DNA of 64,000 bases, from positions 310,001-374,000 of the forward strand of contig NZ_CP030085.1 of the NCBI RefSeq assembly GCF_003261235.1, read 5' to 3'. The notes beneath the pieces are model-generated. The model was not told where the DNA came from and ran no database searches. It worked only from the letters and a program-made list of their open reading frames with translations. This document shows, piece by piece, positions 53,555-62,036 of this stretch. Position 1 is the first letter of the stretch. Each line of letters opens with the position of its first letter. Position numbers and translations under genes: made by a program. This stretch comes from Polynucleobacter paneuropaeus (lineage in GTDB: Bacteria; Pseudomonadota; Gammaproteobacteria; Burkholderiales; Burkholderiaceae).

Positions 53555-54910
53555 ATGAACACTTCCGAATCCACCTATCTCACTTGGCCTCAAATTGCAC
53601 GGCTTGGTTTAGTCCAAGCGTCTTTGGGATCGATTGTGGTGCTAACTACTTCACTGTTAAATCGCGTGATGGTAGTTGAGCTAGCTCTACCAGCAATCCT
53701 GCCGGGTGCATTGGTGGCGATTCATTATTTTATTCAGTTAATACGCCCACGCATGGGTTTTGGCTCTGACCAAACTCGCAGAGCCACTCCATGGATTCGG
53801 GGTGGGATATTGGTGCTGGCTTGCGGTGGAGTTTTGGCTGCGGCTTCAACAATCTTATTGAGTAGCTCAGTTGTACTGGGTATTGCGCTGGCTACAGTTG
53901 CCTTTTTAATGATTGGTATTGGCGTTAGCTCTAGCGGCACTGCGTTATTAGTTCTTTTGGCGAAACGCGTGGAGCCTAAAAAGAAGGCTGCAGCTGCTAC
54001 TTGCGTTTGGTTGATGATGATTTTTGGTTTTGCATTTACGGCCAGTGTCAGTGGAAAGTTTCTGACGCCATTTTCATTTGAGCGTCTATTAATAGTGTCA
54101 TCAACTGTCTCTGTGATTGCTGTGGCAGTTACATTCTTGGCAATTTGGGGAATGGAGTCTCCAGTGTTGAAGGCCAAACAGTCAATCGCTAATGTAGTTG
54201 AAGCGCAGTCAGAAGTGACGCCTACCAAAGCAAACTTTCGTGAAGCCTTTGCTGAGGTTTGGAAAGAAGGCAGGGTACGTTCTTTTACCTGGTTTGTCTT
54301 TGTATCTATGTTGGCTTATAGCTCACAGGACTTGATCTTGGAGCCTTTTGCTGCGGTCGCATTTGGCTTTACTCCTGCAGAAACAACCTCCTTGTCTGGC
54401 ATACAAAATGGCGGCGTACTTCTGGGAATGCTTGCCTTAGCTTTTATTACGAGCAAAGCCAAATCTCAGTCTTTAACTTCATTAAGTAATTGGACTATTG
54501 GTGGTTGCCTGGCTTCAGCATTGGCAATGTTGGGTCTTGTTTTATCAGGCCCTATTGAAAGCGTGACTTTCTTTAAGGCGGCTGTTTTCTTGTTAGGCAT
54601 TTTTAATGGCGCTTTTTCTATTGCCGCTATTGGATCAATGATGCAATTTGCCAGCATCGGTAGCGCGCAGCGTGAAGGTATTCGCATGGGTATTTGGGGG
54701 GCATCGCAAGCGATGGCCTTTGGTTTAGGTGGAATTATTGGAACTGGCTTAAGCGATATCGCTAGGATTGTTTTAGGTGATCCTGCTTCTGCGTATGCTT
54801 TTGTGTTTTTTCTGGAAGGTGTTTTATTTGTTGTGGCTGCCTACCTGTCATTTCAGACGCGTGCGCAAAAACAAACAAACGAACTATCAAAGCAATTGGT
54901 TGGCGTGTAA
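53555..54910 (+). CDS. PucC/BCH-family MFS protein between bchG and bchP
   Basis: 451 residues from ATG 53555, 12 spans. 'LVQASLGSIVVLTTSLLNRVMVVEL' and 'LILEPFAAVAFGF' match the PucC-like family. It is the diverged third member here (with LhaA and PucC) and lacks the 'GWRRVPYIW' block, reading 'RRATPWIRGG' instead. The bchG-orf-bchP arrangement is conserved in purple bacteria (orf428/bch2). It probably handles (bacterio)chlorophyll or antenna delivery. Confidence 0.88.
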   Translation: MNTSESTYLTWPQIARLGLVQASLGSIVVLTTSLLNRVMVVELALPAILPGALVAIHYFIQLIRPRMGFGSDQTRRATPWIRGGILVLACGGVLAAASTILLSSSVVLGIALATVAFLMIGIGVSSSGTALLVLLAKRVEPKKKAAAATCVWLMMIFGFAFTASVSGKFLTPFSFERLLIVSSTVSVIAVAVTFLAIWGMESPVLKAKQSIANVVEAQSEVTPTKANFREAFAEVWKEGRVRSFTWFVFVSMLAYSSQDLILEPFAAVAFGFTPAETTSLSGIQNGGVLLGMLALAFITSKAKSQSLTSLSNWTIGGCLASALAMLGLVLSGPIESVTFFKAAVFLLGIFNGAFSIAAIGSMMQFASIGSAQREGIRMGIWGASQAMAFGLGGIIGTGLSDIARIVLGDPASAYAFVFFLEGVLFVVAAYLSFQTRAQKQTNELSKQLVGV

Positions 54911-54953
54911 TTTATCAATGATGAAGTAATGCACTCAATATATGGAGATCAGA

Positions 54954-56156
54954 ATGAGTACTTTAGAAACTTTTGATGTCGTAGTTGTTGGCGGTGGCCC
55001 TACTGGAGCTACTGCTGCAAGTGACCTTGCTAAGAAAGGTCGAAAAGTACTCTTATTGGATCGGATGGGCCGAATTAAACCTTGCGGTGGGGCTATCCCT
55101 CCACGCTTAATTAAGGATTTTGAAATCCCTGATGAGCTTTTAGTCGCCAAGGCCAATTGCGCCAGAATGATTGCGCCATCAGATAAGGCGGTAGATATGC
55201 ATATTGAGGGCGGCTTTGTAGGGATGGTCGACCGCGATAAGTTTGATGAGTTTTTGCGTGTCCGTGCTGCCAATGATGGAGCCGAGAGAAGAACGGGCAT
55301 ATTTGAGAAAATCACTAGAGATCAAGATGGAGTCTCAGTCATTCACTATGCTGTGCGTGGTAAGCATGGCTCACCTGACACAACCGTATCGGTACGTGCT
55401 AGGGCAGTGATTGGTGCCGATGGCGCCAAATCAGGAGTCGGACGCCAGGCCATTCCAGGTGCAAAGGATGTGGAATACGTCTTCGCCTATCACGAGATCG
55501 TTAAGGTTCCTGAAAACCCGCCAGCAGGTTTTGACGGTACCCGCTGCGATGTGTTTTATCAGGGTGCTTTATCCCCCGACTTTTATGGCTGGATATTCCC
55601 GCATGGTAATACCATGAGCATTGGTACAGGAACTGCTGATAAAGGCTTTTCCTTGCGTAGCGCAGTCACCGCTCTTAAAAAGCAGACTGGTCTTGAGAAT
55701 GCTGAAATGCTGCGACACGAAGGTGCGCCGCTTCCAATGAAGCCCTTAAAGAAATGGGATAACGGTAGGGATGTAGTGTTGGCTGGTGATGCTGCAGGCG
55801 TAGTAGCTCCGGCTTCGGGTGAAGGGATTTACTACGGAATGTATGGTGGTCGTGTTGCTGCTGAGGCAGTAGAAGAGCTACTCGTTACTGGTAATGGCAA
55901 GGTTTTGGCAAAAGCCCGCAAAAAATTTATGAAAGAACACGGTACCGTGTTCTTAGTTCTCGGAATCATGCAGCGTTTTTGGTACAACAACGACAAACGT
56001 CGCGAGCGCTTTGTCAAAATGTGTGAAGATAAAGATGTGCAGCGCTTAACCTTTGAATCCTATATGAATAAGAAGCTTGTACGCCGTGACCCTATGGCGC
56101 ACATAAAGATTTTCTTTAAAGATACCGCCCATTTATTGGGTTTTGCAAAAGTCTAA
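54954..56156 (+). CDS. bchP: Geranylgeranyl (bacterio)chlorophyll reductase
   Basis: 400 residues from ATG 54954, with GGAG about six bases upstream (in-frame ATG at 54942 lacks one). FAD motif 'VVVVGGGPTGATAASDLAKKG', 'KPCGGAIPPR', and 'VVLAGDAAGVVAPASGEGIYYGMYGG' define the BchP/ChlP family. It reduces the geranylgeranyl tail to phytyl. Confidence 0.96.
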   Translation: MSTLETFDVVVVGGGPTGATAASDLAKKGRKVLLLDRMGRIKPCGGAIPPRLIKDFEIPDELLVAKANCARMIAPSDKAVDMHIEGGFVGMVDRDKFDEFLRVRAANDGAERRTGIFEKITRDQDGVSVIHYAVRGKHGSPDTTVSVRARAVIGADGAKSGVGRQAIPGAKDVEYVFAYHEIVKVPENPPAGFDGTRCDVFYQGALSPDFYGWIFPHGNTMSIGTGTADKGFSLRSAVTALKKQTGLENAEMLRHEGAPLPMKPLKKWDNGRDVVLAGDAAGVVAPASGEGIYYGMYGGRVAAEAVEELLVTGNGKVLAKARKKFMKEHGTVFLVLGIMQRFWYNNDKRRERFVKMCEDKDVQRLTFESYMNKKLVRRDPMAHIKIFFKDTAHLLGFAKV

Positions 56157-56202
56157 GCTGTAGTACCCATTAATTAGTCTTAACTACTGAAGGGAAGTAA
56201 AA

Positions 56203-56325
56203 ATGAAAGATAACAGCGCAACAACTTTAAGAAATAAAACTGGAAAATTATATCTGCTTGGCATCGTTGCATTTTCAGGCTTGATTATCGGAATTACCTT
56301 TATCAAATTCCTATTCTCCGTTTAA
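56203..56325 (+). CDS. 40-aa single-span membrane ORF downstream of bchP, unknown
   Basis: ATG 56203 preceded by AGGGAAG; stop TAA 56323-56325. Product MKDNSATTLRNKTGKLYLLGIVA... has a polar N-terminus and one helix (about 17-38). It overlaps the lipocalin stop by four bases on the opposite strand. The size resembles small photosynthetic or cytochrome accessory subunits, but I do not recognise it. Good ribosome site supports translation. Confidence 0.55.
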   Translation: MKDNSATTLRNKTGKLYLLGIVAFSGLIIGITFIKFLFSV

Positions 56326-56885
56326 TTTTGGGGTGTCAGGCTCAGCTGCTCAAGACTGAAGCCGTTGTCATTCACTAGGCGATTCAGAAGCGCCTGATAT
56401 TTTTTGGGCTCTACCGTCTTGGTGCGGGAGAGAATCCAGAGATATTTTCTTCCAGGGTCGCTCACAGCGGCCAATTGGTATTCGGGATCGATATCGATTA
56501 CCCAATAATCTCCCCAGACCATAGGCAGAAACCCAAGCCATGCTGGTGCAAAGCGAACCTCTAGAGTGGGTGAGGTGGAGTCACCAATCTGTCTTGCGGT
56601 TCCAAGTGCCTCGCCTTTTTCGCCATTCTCAAATGTGCAGCGATTGGTAACACTCACATTGCCATCTTCCTTGATCTTATAGGTGGCATTGGTATCGGCT
56701 ATACATTTTCTTTGAAACCAATTTGGAAATTTGGCAATCTCATACCAAGTACCTTGATAGCGTGGCACATCGAGTGATGCAATAGTTTTGATGGGCTCAA
56801 CTGGCTTTTGGCTGCCTTGTGCAATCGCTGTAGTGTGAATTAAGCTAAAAGCCAGTAGGCTAATAATAGAATAAGTGATTTTCAT
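56322..56885 (-). CDS. Lipocalin (Blc/apolipoprotein D type)
   Basis: 187 residues with a signal peptide ('YSIISLLAFSLIHTTAIAQG') and the lipocalin motif 'LDVPRYQGTWYEIAKFPNWFQRKC', followed by 'WGDYWVIDIDPEYQLAAVSDPGRKYLWILSRT'. It binds small hydrophobic molecules in the periplasm or outer membrane. No lipobox Cys at the cleavage site, so probably soluble. Family members near pigment genes could bind lipids or pigments, but this is speculation. Confidence 0.92.
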   Translation of the reverse strand: MKITYSIISLLAFSLIHTTAIAQGSQKPVEPIKTIASLDVPRYQGTWYEIAKFPNWFQRKCIADTNATYKIKEDGNVSVTNRCTFENGEKGEALGTARQIGDSTSPTLEVRFAPAWLGFLPMVWGDYWVIDIDPEYQLAAVSDPGRKYLWILSRTKTVEPKKYQALLNRLVNDNGFSLEQLSLTPQN

Positions 56886-56913
56886 GATGCCTCCAAAGAA
56901 GAGAATGTTTCGG

Positions 56914-57270
56914 CTATAAAGATTTTAGTTGGGTTGTACACGACGTAATACGCTCTTCAGAGTTGCGTAATTGAATCAACTCATTTCCCATTTTATTGAT
57001 TTTAAGCTGCCCAATTTGTGGATTAAAACGCATGATGATTTGATAAAAATCTTTTACCTCTAAGAGGTTAATCTTGGATTCCTTACCTTCATAGTACATT
57101 GCTGCATCGAGCGAACCCTTAGTAATTTCAATCTTAAGGGGGCTGCCATTCAGCGAGCATGATAGCGACTTATTTTGACTTTCTATGGCCTCTATTTTTG
57201 GAGCTTGAGAGTCACATCCCCATAAAACCAGAGTCAACATGAGACCGATGAATCTTGATCTAGTGTTCAT
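56914..57270 (-). CDS. Small putative lipoprotein, unknown
   Basis: 118 residues from ATG 57270 (MNTRSRFIGLMLTLVLWGCDSQ). A hydrophobic signal ends in a lipobox-like 'LWGC', then a soluble domain of about 95 residues ('SLSCSLNGSPLKIEITKGS...'). The frame extends upstream to 57363 but the signal-peptide start is preferred. No family recognised. It lies between the lipocalin and NnrU genes on the same strand. Confidence 0.6.
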   Translation of the reverse strand: MNTRSRFIGLMLTLVLWGCDSQAPKIEAIESQNKSLSCSLNGSPLKIEITKGSLDAAMYYEGKESKINLLEVKDFYQIIMRFNPQIGQLKINKMGNELIQLRNSEERITSCTTQLKSL

Positions 57271-57293
57271 GTTGACCGATTTAAAGATAGCGC

Positions 57294-57878
57294 TCAAGAT
57301 AGTTGGGCGAGAGGAGAGACTCCGATTAAGTATTGGTGCAACCCAAATATGAAAACTACCCAAAGAATTACCCCAGAAGCAATGGTAATCATCGTTGCCT
57401 TTGTGCTGATTTCAGCCTGTTGAGGCATATGAATAGGGCGTTTTCTGGCTGAACGAAAATCCAGTACAGCCCACAGTAAAAAAGACCCAAATAGGATGAG
57501 ATCTACTAAGGTGCCATTGGATATCAAATGCGCAAGTGCCCAAACTTTAACTCCCAAAATCATGGGGTGCTTGAGTTTGAGGCGAATCGCATTATTTGAA
57601 GGCGAGCTTCCTGCTAGGAAAATAAATGCGACTAGGTTAAGCGCTAGAGCGATATAAATGAGTAATGCATTGGGTTGCCACAAAACTAGTGTGTTTTGCC
57701 TTGCTTGACCATAGCCAATCACCATGATGATGAATCCAACCAAGGAGACGATGGTGTACAAACCTTTCCATTTTACTTCGCCGATGCGATCAATCATATG
57801 ATTGCGCCATGACTCTGCAAAGATGCGACAAGAGTGGCTAGCTAGAAAAATGATAAGGCCGATGAGGAATAAAGCCAT
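57294..57878 (-). CDS. NnrU-family membrane protein
   Basis: 194 residues from ATG 57878, with TTTGGAG six bases upstream. Multiple membrane spans and 'FLASHSCRIFAESWRNHMIDRIGEVKWKGLYTIVSLVGF', 'LKHPMILGVKVWALAHLISNG' are NnrU signatures. NnrU is related to denitrification genes and to isoprenoid/carotenoid isomerases of the 15-cis-zeta-carotene isomerase group; function here unknown. It is next to bciB. Confidence 0.85.
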   Translation of the reverse strand: MALFLIGLIIFLASHSCRIFAESWRNHMIDRIGEVKWKGLYTIVSLVGFIIMVIGYGQARQNTLVLWQPNALLIYIALALNLVAFIFLAGSSPSNNAIRLKLKHPMILGVKVWALAHLISNGTLVDLILFGSFLLWAVLDFRSARKRPIHMPQQAEISTKATMITIASGVILWVVFIFGLHQYLIGVSPLAQLS

Positions 57879-57904
57879 GGAATGCTCCAAAGAGAAAATG
57901 GGGT

Positions 57905-59101
57905 TTAGGGTTTATGAATTTCTTGTTCGCTCGGTTTAATACCGTAAGGCTCTACTAATGGCCAAATATGTTTCGGAATCATGGAACCCATTTTTGCGGG
58001 CTGCTCTCTTCTGAGGTGAAGTACTGTTTCAATTGCTTTCATTTCTACGCGCGTTCTAGCAAACTCCAAGCCACGCGGGCCGACTTTAGGCATCAACCAA
58101 CCCACAATGGGTCTTAACCAATTCGGCATTTTTCGCAAAGGGAGTCCACCAGCGGCACGCTCGACGTTTTTCATGAACCCCACTACAGCTGAATGCCGTT
58201 TACCAGCGCTTCCCGGTTCGGAGGTGCGTACTTCATCTCCCAGTAATCCTAGCAATTCTTCGCCGCGTTGATTGCGAACAATGAGCCATTGTTCGCCCTG
58301 GCCCCCCATATAGCCCACTGTGATATCAGACAACACATTGGTGTAGTCAACACAGGTGCGGCAGGTTAATGGAAAGAAATCATTCGGCAAAGTGGAGAGT
58401 GGTAATTGCAGAAATGGGATCTCTCTCTTCTTGCCATTTTTAAAGCGAACCTCTACGTGGTAATCCGCCCTAAATTCAAGATAGTTAATTTCTTCTGGCT
58501 CTGAGCTAATCAGCGACAAGAAATGATGAAAGTTTTCTGTCGTTGTATTGTCTGAACAGGGTGTGCCAATGACATACAACTTTTCTAGGCCAAGCTCTTT
58601 TTCTAGTGCTCTTAAGGCGTAAACCTGGCAGGGGATACCAATGACCGCTATTTTCTTGTAACCCTTGGCAATGGCTGGCTCTAAGAGAGACAGTAGTGGC
58701 GCATATCCCATTCTCATGCCACGACATTTAGCCATATCAGTTGCTTTATCGATGATGATGGGCAATGGCTTCCAGCGATCGTTAGGATCTTCGGTCATGG
58801 TTAGAATGGCATCAACTGCGCCAGTCTCCAATAAGCGTTCACCAATGCGGGTGGTAATGCCGGTCCACTGTGCGCCTGTGCTCGGATTTTTTAATCCTGC
58901 GCGGAGCATCTTGGTGAATGGACCAAAATGGAGTTCATCCGGTCGGTTCAAGTCTCTTGGCCTGCCGTGAACCTGAGTTTCTAATTCGGGGTATTTGGGC
59001 TTGATGAACTGGCAGGCATCACCACAGCGTTTTGGATTGCTGCTGCGAGAGATGCCGCAGTCTGTACACAAACTACGATACGGTGCTGTGTCTGTAGTCA
59101 C
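57905..59101 (-). CDS. bciB: Ferredoxin-dependent 8-vinyl reductase BciB
   Basis: 398 residues of the F420-hydrogenase beta-subunit family: N-terminal cysteines 'LCTDCGISRSSNPKRCGDACQF', 'DKATDMAKCRGMRMGYAP', 'IGIPCQVYALRALEKELGLEKLYVIGTPCSDN', and 'PLTCRTCVDYTNVLSDITVGYMGG'. This matches BciB, which reduces the C8 vinyl of divinyl (proto)chlorophyllide using FeS/flavin. No bciA or bchJ is visible in the window. It is oriented away from gpx. Confidence 0.9.
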   Translation of the reverse strand: MTTDTAPYRSLCTDCGISRSSNPKRCGDACQFIKPKYPELETQVHGRPRDLNRPDELHFGPFTKMLRAGLKNPSTGAQWTGITTRIGERLLETGAVDAILTMTEDPNDRWKPLPIIIDKATDMAKCRGMRMGYAPLLSLLEPAIAKGYKKIAVIGIPCQVYALRALEKELGLEKLYVIGTPCSDNTTTENFHHFLSLISSEPEEINYLEFRADYHVEVRFKNGKKREIPFLQLPLSTLPNDFFPLTCRTCVDYTNVLSDITVGYMGGQGEQWLIVRNQRGEELLGLLGDEVRTSEPGSAGKRHSAVVGFMKNVERAAGGLPLRKMPNWLRPIVGWLMPKVGPRGLEFARTRVEMKAIETVLHLRREQPAKMGSMIPKHIWPLVEPYGIKPSEQEIHKP

Positions 59102-59226
59102 GCAAGCCTTTAATAATCTTTATAGTTTAAGGGGCAAAGCTATATAGCTAAAGCTTCATAATCCATTTATTATGAACTGAGTATAGAGTATTTGCAGACC
59201 ACTTTAATCCTCTTGGAGAATGAAAT

Positions 59227-59700
59227 ATGTTGCCGAATATCCCCCTAAAAAGACTCAATGGAGCCCAAGAAAATCTGCAGGATTATGCCGGCAAAGTTCT
59301 CCTCATTGTCAATGTGGCCAGTCGCTGCGGGTTTACACCACAATACCGAGATTTACAGAATCTCTATGAAGAAAATAAGGCTCATGGCCTAGAAATTTTA
59401 GGCTTTCCCTGCAATCAATTTGGGGCTCAAGAACCTGGCTCAGCTGAGGAAATTGGACAATTTTGCAGCGCTAATTATGGCGTGACATTTCCGATGTTTG
59501 AGAAGGTGGATGTGAATGGTGACAGCACCCATCCCTTATATGCCTATTTAAAAGAGCATGCTCCAGGCATTCTGGGAACTGCCGGTATTAAGTGGAATTT
59601 CACTAAATTTCTGGTAAGCAAAGATGGTGAATCAGTCACACGCCTTGCATCTGCAGATGGCGCAAGCAAGATGTCGGCTGCGATCAAAAAACTGCTGTAG
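59227..59700 (+). CDS. Glutathione peroxidase family thiol peroxidase
   Basis: 157 residues with the catalytic Cys (in place of selenocysteine) in 'NVASRCGFTPQY', Gln in 'GFPCNQFGAQEPG' and Trp in 'GIKWNFTKFLV'. It reduces hydroperoxides, usually with thioredoxin in bacteria. In a photosynthesis cluster it would be useful against singlet-oxygen-derived peroxides. TGGAGAATGAAAT precedes the ATG. Confidence 0.94.
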   Translation: MLPNIPLKRLNGAQENLQDYAGKVLLIVNVASRCGFTPQYRDLQNLYEENKAHGLEILGFPCNQFGAQEPGSAEEIGQFCSANYGVTFPMFEKVDVNGDSTHPLYAYLKEHAPGILGTAGIKWNFTKFLVSKDGESVTRLASADGASKMSAAIKKLL

Positions 59701-59742
59701 TTTTAAAGTGGCCTGATGAGTATTACTTCAAGCAAGTAGTAC

Positions 59743-59898
59743 TCACTTCTTTTTCTTCTGTTCGGAATCTAGCCATTCATTGACATCGGGGAAAGCGTCT
59801 TGCACCTCTCCCATAAATTCTCGGACCATGTAATAAAGGCCAGCAATTAATAGGCTGAAAACAAAGATGGATACGAGGAGTAATGTTGTATTACTCAT
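59743..59898 (-). CDS. Small single-span membrane protein (51 aa), unknown
   Basis: Begins MSNTTLLLVSIFVFSLLIAGL; one N-terminal helix (4-23) followed by an acidic amphipathic part and a basic end (EQKKKK). Its start overlaps the end of the next small gene upstream (59895), so these form a run of coupled small membrane genes downstream of pucC. Not recognised. Confidence 0.55.
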   Translation of the reverse strand: MSNTTLLLVSIFVFSLLIAGLYYMVREFMGEVQDAFPDVNEWLDSEQKKKK

Positions 59899-60077
59899 TT
59901 TTTACGATTCAATAATGCGGATAATTTGAAATAAATCCCAAAGCAAAATATTGAGGGTACCCAGAGCGCAGTAAAAATGGACTGCTCTCGATCTTCGACC
60001 ACAAACCATAAATAGGCCGAGGTAAAGAAAGAAATCACCACTGCCATGAGAATGAAGTAATCTGATTTTTTAAACAT
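59895..60077 (-). CDS. Small two-span membrane protein (60 aa), unknown
   Basis: From ATG 60077 with AGGAG five bases upstream. MFKKSDYFILMAVVISFF... has two helices ('YFILMAVVISFFTSAYLWFVV' and 'ALWVPSIFCFGIYFKL') and a basic tail. It overlaps both the next ORF downstream by four bases and is three bases from the upstream one. No family recognised; likely co-expressed with pucBAC. Confidence 0.55.
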   Translation of the reverse strand: MFKKSDYFILMAVVISFFTSAYLWFVVEDREQSIFTALWVPSIFCFGIYFKLSALLNRKK

Positions 60078-60079
60078 AG

Positions 60080-60316
60080 TCACTCCTTCACTTCGTTATT
60101 AAAATAGTCGCCAATTCCGTAGCCAATTGCGCTGAGGAGGCATCCTATGATAGCGCAGCTACCCAATACGCGAATGCCAGAAGAAAGGCCAAAAGCGAAT
60201 ATTTCTATAGAAATGAAGTCCCACAAGCCCAAGGTAATCAATATAAAACTAATGGAGCTGATGAAGAACCCAAAAAATATTAAAACCTTTTCAATTAATT
60301 GCGGTAACTTAGTCAA
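60080..60316 (-). CDS. Small membrane protein (78 aa), unknown
   Basis: Starts at TTG 60316 immediately after the pucC stop. Two hydrophobic segments ('VLIFFGFFISSISFILITLGLW' and 'LGSCAIIGCLLSAIGYGIG') and an acidic tail. The abutment to pucC suggests translational coupling. Not recognised. Confidence 0.55.
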   Translation of the reverse strand: MTKLPQLIEKVLIFFGFFISSISFILITLGLWDFISIEIFAFGLSSGIRVLGSCAIIGCLLSAIGYGIGDYFNNEVKE

Positions 60317-61729
60317 TTAGGCTACCGATTCCACGGGCTTAGTGGGCCAAGTAAAGTTGGCCATTGCCGCTATGGTGATGAAAAGCAGGATGATTTCTAG
60401 TAGATAGACGCCGCAATATCCCGTTGCTGGACTATTGAGGTCGGCACCGAAATAATTTCTGGAGGCCATGCCTGCCAAAATATCCCGAAATATTCCTCCT
60501 ACACCTACCGCAATTCCGGCGGCAGTTGCTTGTACAGCTCCCCAGGCGCCCAATGCTAAGCCACTTTGATTTTCAGGAGCGTATCTCATGGTGGCAGTTA
60601 AGGTGCCATGACTAAATAGCCCGTTGCCAAACCCAATCAAGACAACGCCCACAATAAAAATGAGTGTGCTGTCTAAAGGTGCAGCTACGATCACCAGAAT
60701 GAATGCGGGAATACCAATCTTTGCACCATTGCTAGCCATCTTAAAAGGGTCGTAACCAGCACTTAATACTTTTGAGGCAATGCTAAAGCCAAATAAACAG
60801 CCAATGGCTAAAGTGGCAGTTAACACGGTAGTGGCGCTTACACTCATATTGAGTAATTCACCGCCATAAGGCTCCAGCAAGACATCATTCATGCTAAAGG
60901 CCATCGTGCCAAAGCCAACAGCAATTAAGCGACGAACGGCTTGCCCACCTTCTTTAAAGGTAGCCCAAGACTCTTTAAAGTTTTGCTCTCTTGCTACTTG
61001 CGCTCTAGCGCGCGCTTCCTCGCGACTTTCTTGTTTCCAAAGTGCGATAGCGTTCAAGATAATCGTCACCACAGCACTGCCTTGAATCACTTGTATTAAG
61101 CGCCCTGGACTGTACTCTTCCAGTACTTGACCAAAAATAAGTGCGCTACCAATCATGCCGATTAATAACATCACAAACATCAGACCAACAATATTGGGTT
61201 GTGCTTTCGGTGGCGCAAGATCACAAGCTAAGGCAAGGCCTACTGTTTGAGTGGTGTGAATACCAGCGCCAACAAATAAAAATGATAGTGCTGCAGCAGC
61301 TAATCCAATCCATGCCGGCGCTTCACTGGCATTGCCTGCACCTGCTAAGACCAACAAAGCAAAAGGCATGATAGCTAGGCCGCCAAATTGCACCATCGTT
61401 CCCATCCAAATATAAGGAACCCGACGCCAACCGAGGGCGGATTTATGAGTGTCAGAGCGAAAGCCAATCAAGGCTCTAATAGGGGCAAAAATAATGGGTA
61501 ATGCAACCATGATTGACACCAATGATGCGGGTACGTGTAGCTCCACAATCATTACGCGATTTAAGGTGCCAACCAATAGCACGAGGGCCATGCCTACCGA
61601 TACTTGAAATAGGGATAGCCTGAGTAATCTAGCGAGCGGTAATTCAGCAGTAGCAGCGTCTGCAAAAGGTAAAAAGCGTGGGCCTAAATTAGCCCAGGTA
61701 CTGATAAGTTTTTTGCTAAAACGATTCAT
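60317..61729 (-). CDS. pucC: LH2 assembly protein PucC (MFS family)
   Basis: 470 residues, 12 spans, with 'RFLPFADAATAELPLARLLRLSLFQVSVGMAL', 'LNRVMIVELHVPASLVS' and 'GWRRVPYIWMG'. It lies directly downstream of pucBA, as in the classical pucBAC operon, and should promote LH2 assembly. A hairpin terminator lies between pucA and pucC, so pucC expression likely depends on read-through. Confidence 0.93.
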   Translation of the reverse strand: MNRFSKKLISTWANLGPRFLPFADAATAELPLARLLRLSLFQVSVGMALVLLVGTLNRVMIVELHVPASLVSIMVALPIIFAPIRALIGFRSDTHKSALGWRRVPYIWMGTMVQFGGLAIMPFALLVLAGAGNASEAPAWIGLAAAALSFLFVGAGIHTTQTVGLALACDLAPPKAQPNIVGLMFVMLLIGMIGSALIFGQVLEEYSPGRLIQVIQGSAVVTIILNAIALWKQESREEARARAQVAREQNFKESWATFKEGGQAVRRLIAVGFGTMAFSMNDVLLEPYGGELLNMSVSATTVLTATLAIGCLFGFSIASKVLSAGYDPFKMASNGAKIGIPAFILVIVAAPLDSTLIFIVGVVLIGFGNGLFSHGTLTATMRYAPENQSGLALGAWGAVQATAAGIAVGVGGIFRDILAGMASRNYFGADLNSPATGYCGVYLLEIILLFITIAAMANFTWPTKPVESVA

Positions 61730-61761
61730 TTAAAACTTAGTTTAACTGAGGGATCTGCAAA

Positions 61762-61802
61762 ACAAAAAAAATAAGACCTAGATCGAATGATCCAGGTCTT
61801 AT
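61762..61802 (-). terminator. Terminator/attenuator between pucA and pucC
   Basis: On the minus strand ATAAGACCTGGATC pairs with GATCTAGGTCTTAT (arms 61789-61802 and 61771-61784, one mismatch, four-base loop), followed by a T-run (61764-61770). It lies 16 bases after the pucA stop. It would keep antenna transcripts in excess over pucC. Confidence 0.85.
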
Positions 61803-61817
61803 GAGACAAGATAAAAC

Positions 61818-62021
61818 TTATTTTTGCGCTGATGGTGCCATAGGCGCCGCAGCAACGGATCCAGCTTTAGCAGCCTTACCGCCCTCTAAAAAAGCTTTCA
61901 CCCAAGTTGTATTGTTAAGTAATGCCAAATGAACTGAAAAAGAACCAACGGCTACTGCACCCAAAAATAATGGGATACCAACTGTTGGCTTTACTACTGT
62001 CCACATTTTTCCGTAGATCAT
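61818..62021 (-). CDS. pucA: LH2 antenna alpha polypeptide
   Basis: 67 residues starting MIYGKMWTVVKPTVGIPLFLG, the LH2 alpha N-terminus. One helix with the ligand His in 'GSFSVHLALL', 'NNTTWVKAFLEGG' at the periplasmic face, and an Ala/Pro-rich tail. It pairs with PucB to form the LH2 ring binding B800 and B850-type pigments. GGAGC upstream. Confidence 0.95.
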   Translation of the reverse strand: MIYGKMWTVVKPTVGIPLFLGAVAVGSFSVHLALLNNTTWVKAFLEGGKAAKAGSVAAAPMAPSAQK

Positions 62022-62036
62022 CTTAAGCTCCTTAAA

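Noticed and set aside
59154..59175. Small inverted repeat TTCATAA/TTATGAA between bciB and gpx
   Set aside because: Short AT-rich palindrome with no match to the TGT-N12-ACA pattern; likely chance.
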